Origin: Bromus sterilis | Lineage: Eukaryota > Streptophyta > Magnoliopsida > Poales > Poaceae | Direction: 5' to 3' | NCBI GenBank assembly: GCA_950022295.1 | Contig: OX465596.1 | Location: 4,774,001 to 4,838,000 of the forward strand | DNA length: 64,000 nucleotides | Shown here: positions 58,457 through 64,000 of the stretch, piece after piece | Position numbering within the stretch: position 1 is the stretch's first letter | Layout of the letters: the number at the start of each line of letters is the position of its first letter | The notes under the pieces: generated by a model | Database searches by the model: none | What the model was told of the DNA's origin: nothing | Seen by the model: the letters and a program-made list of their open reading frames with translations, nothing else | Translations under genes and position numbers: made by a program

Positions 58457-61400
58457 TGTCAGGACCCGGGGTTAGCGTATGTAATTCCGGTCACAATACA
58501 ATCACATGGAGAGCCGAGAGCCGTACCCACTTGTCTAAGCAGACAAGGCCAAGCACAGATCACTCTCGGTAAGCATCGAACGTGAGGGGCATCCCATCCA
58601 GGCCGGATGATCAACTGAGATGGGTCCTCATCGTCCGCTCACAAGTCTAAATGCTTATGGGTGGTGAATCCCATAATCATAGACAAGTCGCCTCAACCAT
58701 GTTATCGATTGAATCATAACCCTGACATAAACTTACTCCAGCCCGATCACTTAGTCGGGATCTCGGGCGGGCTCGATCATACAACAAAGTGTGCCACGTG
58801 ACAGCGTCACGAGCAATCGCATCGCGATGCCCCAAGTTGCGCACATCTAAGGGCCACTTGGTGTATAAAAGACCGCCGGCAAGAACACAACTAAGCTATC
58901 GAACCCCACACTAAGACATGCATGGTATAAACATACACGCAGCATACATGTCCAGTGTAAACAACAGGTAATCACAACATGAACTCTACAAACTCAGTCT
59001 TTATAACTTCTGCTAAACAGAGCAGACATAGTAGTTGTATTACAAGCAGAGATCACATGGATGTGATCCAACATTACATCAAACATCAACGGAAGCAAAT
59101 TATGTCTTAGTAAAGACAAGTTTAACAAATGGCTTAAGAAGCCTGAAAGAAAATACAACGACCCTCCAAAGGGCACAGGCTGCTGCCTGGAACTATACGA
59201 CATTGGTCCACGTCGGGCTCGAGGTAGAGGCCACCATCAGGGTCAGTGGTCTCGTCTCTAAAACATAGAATAAGCAAACGTGAGTACAAAGTCGTACTCA
59301 GCAAGAGTTACATAGGAACTATACTACTCATGCACATGTATCAAGGAAAAAGGGAGGTGGGGTTTCACTTGCAGAAGTGCCAGCTTTGACTTGGCTAATC
59401 CTGAACTACGAATACCAGAGAGAGGTAAGAACGTACACGAGTCCAAGTAACAGTCTCCAACCAATACTCCACTATGGTGCCTTCCTCGACTTCCCCACGA
59501 GGAAGCACGCCATAGCACTCACACTTATCTTGGCGTGTTTTAGAAGTATCCAGTTCAAGTTATCTATGATCAAGTAAAGGTCTCCAAGTAGTCCAAACCG
59601 CGGACACGGCTATTCGAATAGTTCATTAACCCTGCAGGGGTGTACTGCTACACACACGCCTCATCAGTTACCGCCTGGGGATGGACCCTTCAAGTGAGTA
59701 CCGGCGAGGATGCTGCCACGACACTTCACTCACGGCACAATCTCTAGTCCTAGGGAGTCGCCTATTTGAGTTGGGACCACGATCAGAATCCGACCGATTG
59801 TTCCGATGCGGACTCAAACGTTGTGTGACCGCCATCAAGCTCAACTCGATCATGATCACTTGATTCAACGTGCCCACAACCTACGCCAACCACTTACCTT
59901 GGTTCCACCTGCTTGAGATCGTTAAAAGGGCGAACTACTTGCGACTCTTGGACTGGTCCGGGGTGAGGTACTAGGCCGAGAGGGGTCAGTGAGCCCAATG
60001 TGTGGTCGTACTCTTAGTCTTGGATAACAACACAAGAACTCGGGCCTAAGGCAGTGTTCAACGAGACAACCCACTGTGTACTCCTACACAGCCTCTCATC
60101 GTTCACCTTTGTTTAGGGTAGATTCACCAACACGTTACCACCATCATTCACATGATCACTACCATCCCGACTCACATCAAAAATAGCCTCAGGTAACAAC
60201 TCTAAGCATGCAATAAGCTGTAACAGTTGCAGGGGTCACATGATATCAACCAACTCCTACATCTGCTAGGATTGTGGTTTGCTTACTACTGTGACAAAAT
60301 GATAGGTCATGCAAAGGAATGGGTTCAACTAGCGGTAGAACGTATCATGGTGACATCCTAAACATGCATTTGCGAGAATGAGAGGGAACTGGGATTTTAT
60401 AGACATGATCAAAGAGGGGGCTGCTTGCCTTGCTGACGATCACGATGCAACACTCTTCTGACGTGAGGTTGAACTCGTCTCCGAGATCAACTCTACCGAG
60501 AAGATGCAATCACCGAAGCACTGGAAGTAAAGCACAATCAAAATAATACAATGCACATTCAATATGTAAAACATAGCATGGCAATGTGCTGATGTGACCT
60601 ATGTTTGAATTGCCACATTTTAATTGAAGTTAATTTGAAAAGTAAATTCAAATTCAAACTCCAAATGTTATTCAATTTAGTTTCAACTTGCATTTGCTAA
60701 AGTTTGTTCAATGTAAACCAAGGTATCATATGTGTGAAATGCTTCTGATGTACAAGTGATGTGTGGTGCATTTCAAAGTTTGAAGTTGGAATAGCAATTG
60801 AATTGAATTTGAAATAATTCCAATTAAATCAAATAGCAAAAGCTACTGATCCCTTTTTAAGATCAACTCCAACATAGCTGAAATTTGGAAATTTGGATAG
60901 AGGATTTTCTCCTTATCATTTTTCATATATTATATGTTAAATTTGGAGTTAAAATGAATTTTCTATGATTTTTCAAAGTTTCAGCCATTTTCTGGAATTT
61001 CTGAAATAATTTAAATGATTTCTATTTACTGCATCAGCAACACGTCAGCATGACGTGGGGGAGGGGCTGACCAGTGGGGTCCCTTTGTCAGTGAGAGAGG
61101 GGGTTATTATCCCTCTGTTTAAATTTAACCTGGTTTAATTAAGGGGCTGGGCCCACTGTCATAGAGAGAGGGGAGGGTGATTAGCAGTGGGATTAGGCCC
61201 TAATGGCTCGGGCGGCCGGCGGCTCAACGCCGGCAGCTCTGTACGCGGCGGTGCTCGTCGGACTTGGGCTACAGTCCACGGGGAAGGAAACGGAGGGCAC
61301 CAGAGCGTAGCCCGCGCTCTTCTGCTTCGGTTGGTGCAAGCTGGGGTTCACGGGAAGCTCTCGGGCCGCGCCGGCGTCGAAGCCCACGGCGGCAGTGTTC

Positions 61401-62404
61401 TGTCCGCGGCGAGGAATGGAGACGAGGGGTCGGGGAGTAGTGCTGCTAGCGGGGAAAAGTTCAGGAGGCTCACCAGAACCCAACGGTGGGCACGGCGAGG
61501 TCGGTGGGGGCTCGGCGGCGAGTAATTGCTCGCCGGGATCTTGCTGCGGCCGGCGGCGGTTCTTGAGGCGAGCAGCGATTCCCGGGCGTCTCGGCTTCGA
61601 TTGGGGACGCAGCTCGAAGTAGACGAGGTCGTGGGAGCTCCTGGACAGCTTGGCTGCTCGAGAGGAGGCCGGTGGCCACGCGGGCGCACGGTGGCCGCTC
61701 CGGCTGCGGCTCGGGAAATGGCGGCAGAGGAGAGGAGGGAGGTCGCGAGGGGAGGGGAAGTGGCCTGGGGGCTTCTGGGTGTCTCCAGCGCGAAGGTGAA
61801 GAGGAGGGGAGGCCTTGCGTGGCCAGCAGCAGGAGCTGGCGTCCATGCGCAGTGCACGGCGCGCCCATCGTTCCTTCTGGCAAGAGGAGGAAGAATACAA
61901 GGGAGGGGCCGGGCTGGGCCAGGTGGGCCGACGCCCTGAGCGAGGGGTAAGTCTTTTCCTCTGTTATTCTTATTTTTCTTTTCTGTTATTTGTTTTGCCC
62001 TTCAAAATAAAATAGCTAGGGCATTTATAAAAATCCCCAATCATTTTTATAAAACCTAGGTGACTATAAAGAAGTCAACCCCAAGTTTTGGGAATTTTTT
62101 AAATTCAATTTATTTGAATTTCAATTTAAATAGGTAAATGATTTAATTTCCAAGCCACTATTTGAATTATTGAAAAATCTATGAGCATGGGTTTAATCCC
62201 AAATCACTTTTAAAGTGATCAGACTCATTTTTAGGATTTTTCAATACATCCAAAAGAATTTTGGAAAAAGATTTATTTCTGGCCTTTTAATTAAATTCAT
62301 TTAGGGCTTTTCTTTTCCCCATTTCCTTTTCTTTTGCAATTTTTTTTTCATGAAGTAAAAATGCAAACTTAGAAAAGCACAAACCTAAAATTGGGGTTCT
62401 GACA
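58457..62404. mobile_element. 3.95-kb solo LTR (or LTR-like element) with ATCGA target duplication
   Basis: Begins TGTCAGGACCCGGGG and ends GGTTCTGACA. The flanking pentamers ATCGA (58452-58456 and 62405-62409) are identical, the target duplication expected of an LTR retroelement. No gag-pol frame and no internal LTR boundary were seen, so a solo LTR of a large Gypsy family is the simplest reading. The GC-rich frames at 61187-61940 lie in this LTR and are not treated as genes. Confidence 0.65.
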
Positions 62405-62409
62405 ATCGA

Positions 62410-64000
62410 GGGGAGGAGAACATCACATAGCTACTGATCACGGACCCATGGTCCAAAGGAAACTACTCACGATACATCCGGGAAGCATCCATGGTGGAGA
62501 GGAGACTTCCGGAGGTCGGCCCTCCCTCCGGCAGGGTGCCGGGAAGAGGTCTGCTGGTGCTCCCGATCTCGGAAGCGCGGCGGCGGTGGAACAGAGGCGA
62601 GATCGCGAAAAAGGGTTCTGGCCTCGAGGGTTTCTCGTCACGGAGAATATATAGGCGAAGGGGGGCAGCCAGGGGGCCCACCAGGGGTCTAGGCGCCCCC
62701 TGGCGCCGCCAGCCCCTGGGGCGCGCCACCAGGGCGCCTGGGCCCCTGGTGGTGGCCCTCTGGCCCCACTCAGGTCCTTCCGGAAGGTTCTTCTGCGCTG
62801 ATTTTTTATCTGATTTTTCCCGAATTTTTGGAGCACTTTTTATATGGGGGAAAACTGAAATAGAAAAACAGCAGAAAACAGGAACTGGCACTGTGGTGCA
62901 CTGAGTTAATAGGTTAGTCCAAATATGATCAAAAGTGTATGAAAGTGTATCTAGATCATAGCAATATCACACAAAACATTCATGGAGCAAGCAGAAATTA
63001 TAGATACGTTTTGGACGTATCAACATCCTCAAGCTTAATTCCTGCTCGTCCTCGAGTAGGTAAATGATAACAGCATAATTTCTGTGGTGACATGCTAGCA
63101 ACCATATAAGAACTTTGAAAAATAAAGCAATCAAGGTTAGAGATTCAATTCAAGTCATAACATGCAAGAGTCTATATTAGCATTGAAACAAGTAATAAAA
63201 GAACATTAGGTGCAAGAGCTCTCGCTGTCCGTGACTCGAATGTCTCCAAATGGTGTTTGCGTGCAAGAAAGGGGATAGGGAATACGAGAAAAACATTTAT
63301 TTGTTGAGAACTCAATCTACTAAAGTTTCACACTTGGTCTTTTTCTGGAATCTTATCTTGACTCGTCCCCAGACCACTAGCCAGGTACAAGTCAATTTGA
63401 TCCACTCCTTTTTCGATATTTTGAGCACTCATGCAATGGATGAGCGTAAGCACGAGAGTTGACACTTAGGATGGCAAAGAGAGGAGTACGGAGGAGGAGG
63501 ATGAAGACAAAAAAGAATGAGAAAGGCTCACATCAATGAGGACAATCATAGGCAAGAGAAGCCAAATGATAGATATGATGTGAGGAGTAGGGATTGCCAT
63601 GCAACGGATGCACATATGAGCTAGGAAGCTCTCCAATGGAAATAGTGGGGGTGCATCTAACTTGCTCGCTCATGAAGACCTAGAGCTCGTTTGAGGATGC
63701 TCATCCTTGGAATATGCAAGCCAAGTTCCATAGTGTAAAGGTCCCCACATAGCTATATGCATAATGATCATCTCTATGGAGTACAAGGATATAAAGGGAG
63801 TACTAGTGTGGATCTCTCAAAAGGATAGTAGTGTTGCCCCTTTCTCTCTTTTTATTTCTTTTTTTCTCTTTTTTTCTATTTTTTGTATTCTTTTGTGGCC
63901 TCAATGGCTCTTTCTATTTAACTCTCATTTGTCCTCTTTGGGATCTTTTATTGTGTCCACTTTGGGATCTTTTCCTCACTTAAGGGCAACACTCTATTTT
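62410..64000 (-). mobile_element. Gypsy-type retrotransposon, minus orientation, copy 2 (LTR plus internal)
   Basis: The LTR part ends at 63022 (ATACGTTTTGGACGTATCA) and matches copy 1 at 56859. The following CATCCTCAAGCTTAATTCCTGC and CTCGTCCTCGAGTAGGTAAATGATAAC is the internal flank usually found next to this LTR in Triticeae. The rest of the window is non-coding internal sequence, and the element runs out of the window. The left side is interrupted by the 58457-62404 insertion. Confidence 0.6.

Noticed and set aside
61187..61940. Overlapping GC-rich ORFs of 110-235 codons
   Set aside because: They lie inside the TG...CA element, overlap on both strands, and show only Arg/Gly/Pro/Ser bias without motifs.
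1..64000. tRNA, rRNA, microRNA or CRISPR features
   Set aside because: No tRNA cloverleaf or rRNA core was recognised by eye, and CRISPR arrays are not expected in a plant genome. A dedicated scan (tRNAscan-SE, Infernal) would be needed to exclude small RNA genes.

Overview
This is a plant nuclear genome window. GT-AG introns, GC-rich 5' exons and dense transposons (Stowaway MITEs with CTCCCTCCG ends, CACTA elements with GGTCCCGGTT subterminal repeats, Angela/BARE-like Copia and Gypsy LTRs) point to a grass of the wheat/barley tribe. No species-level call is possible from the sequence alone. Several positions were fixed by hand-splicing; exon phases close exactly in the main genes.

Left part (1-29.2 kb): a tandem cluster of three ent-kaurene-synthase-like class I diterpene synthases (KSL), all on the + strand. 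KSL-1 (26-2847) is cut by the window edge. KSL-2 (11122-15955) and KSL-3 (17800-29162) can each be assembled as 14 exons with matching phases, giving 856 and 868 residues. All three keep DDFFD. The product-switch position reads Pro-Ile in KSL-1 and KSL-3 but Pro-Thr in KSL-2. Between KSL-1 and KSL-2 sits a two-exon 4-hydroxyphenylpyruvate dioxygenase-like gene (6644-8180). It keeps the iron ligands but has several substrate-pocket residues replaced. KSL-3 has a first intron of about 7.1 kb filled with Helitrons, MITEs and a Harbinger-like element.

Middle (29.2-36.6 kb): a minus-strand gene for a secreted X8-domain protein with a long Pro/Gly-rich linker (29810-31009), then intergenic DNA, a broken mariner transposase (34122-35448) and a 63-bp minisatellite.

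36.6-49.6 kb: a Helitron of about 13.0 kb with readable ends (A|TC at the 5' end; hairpin plus CTAG|T at the 3' end). It encodes a Rep-helicase (HUH and PIF1 parts), an RPA70-like protein and an unrecognised 237-residue ORF. Both recognisable genes carry one frameshift, so the copy looks recently inactivated.

Right part (49.6-64 kb): an SBDS-like gene on the minus strand that lacks its middle exons, then nested transposon debris: a GRF zinc-finger transposon fragment, a Copia LTR, a 353-bp tandem duplication, two copies of a Gypsy-type LTR, and a 3.95-kb TG...CA element with a perfect ATCGA target duplication.

The host genes that could work together are the KSLs and the HPPD-like gene. KSLs convert copalyl diphosphate to diterpene olefins in plastids, and HPPD normally makes homogentisate for plastoquinone and tocopherols. 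Whether they form a real pathway cluster is an inference.
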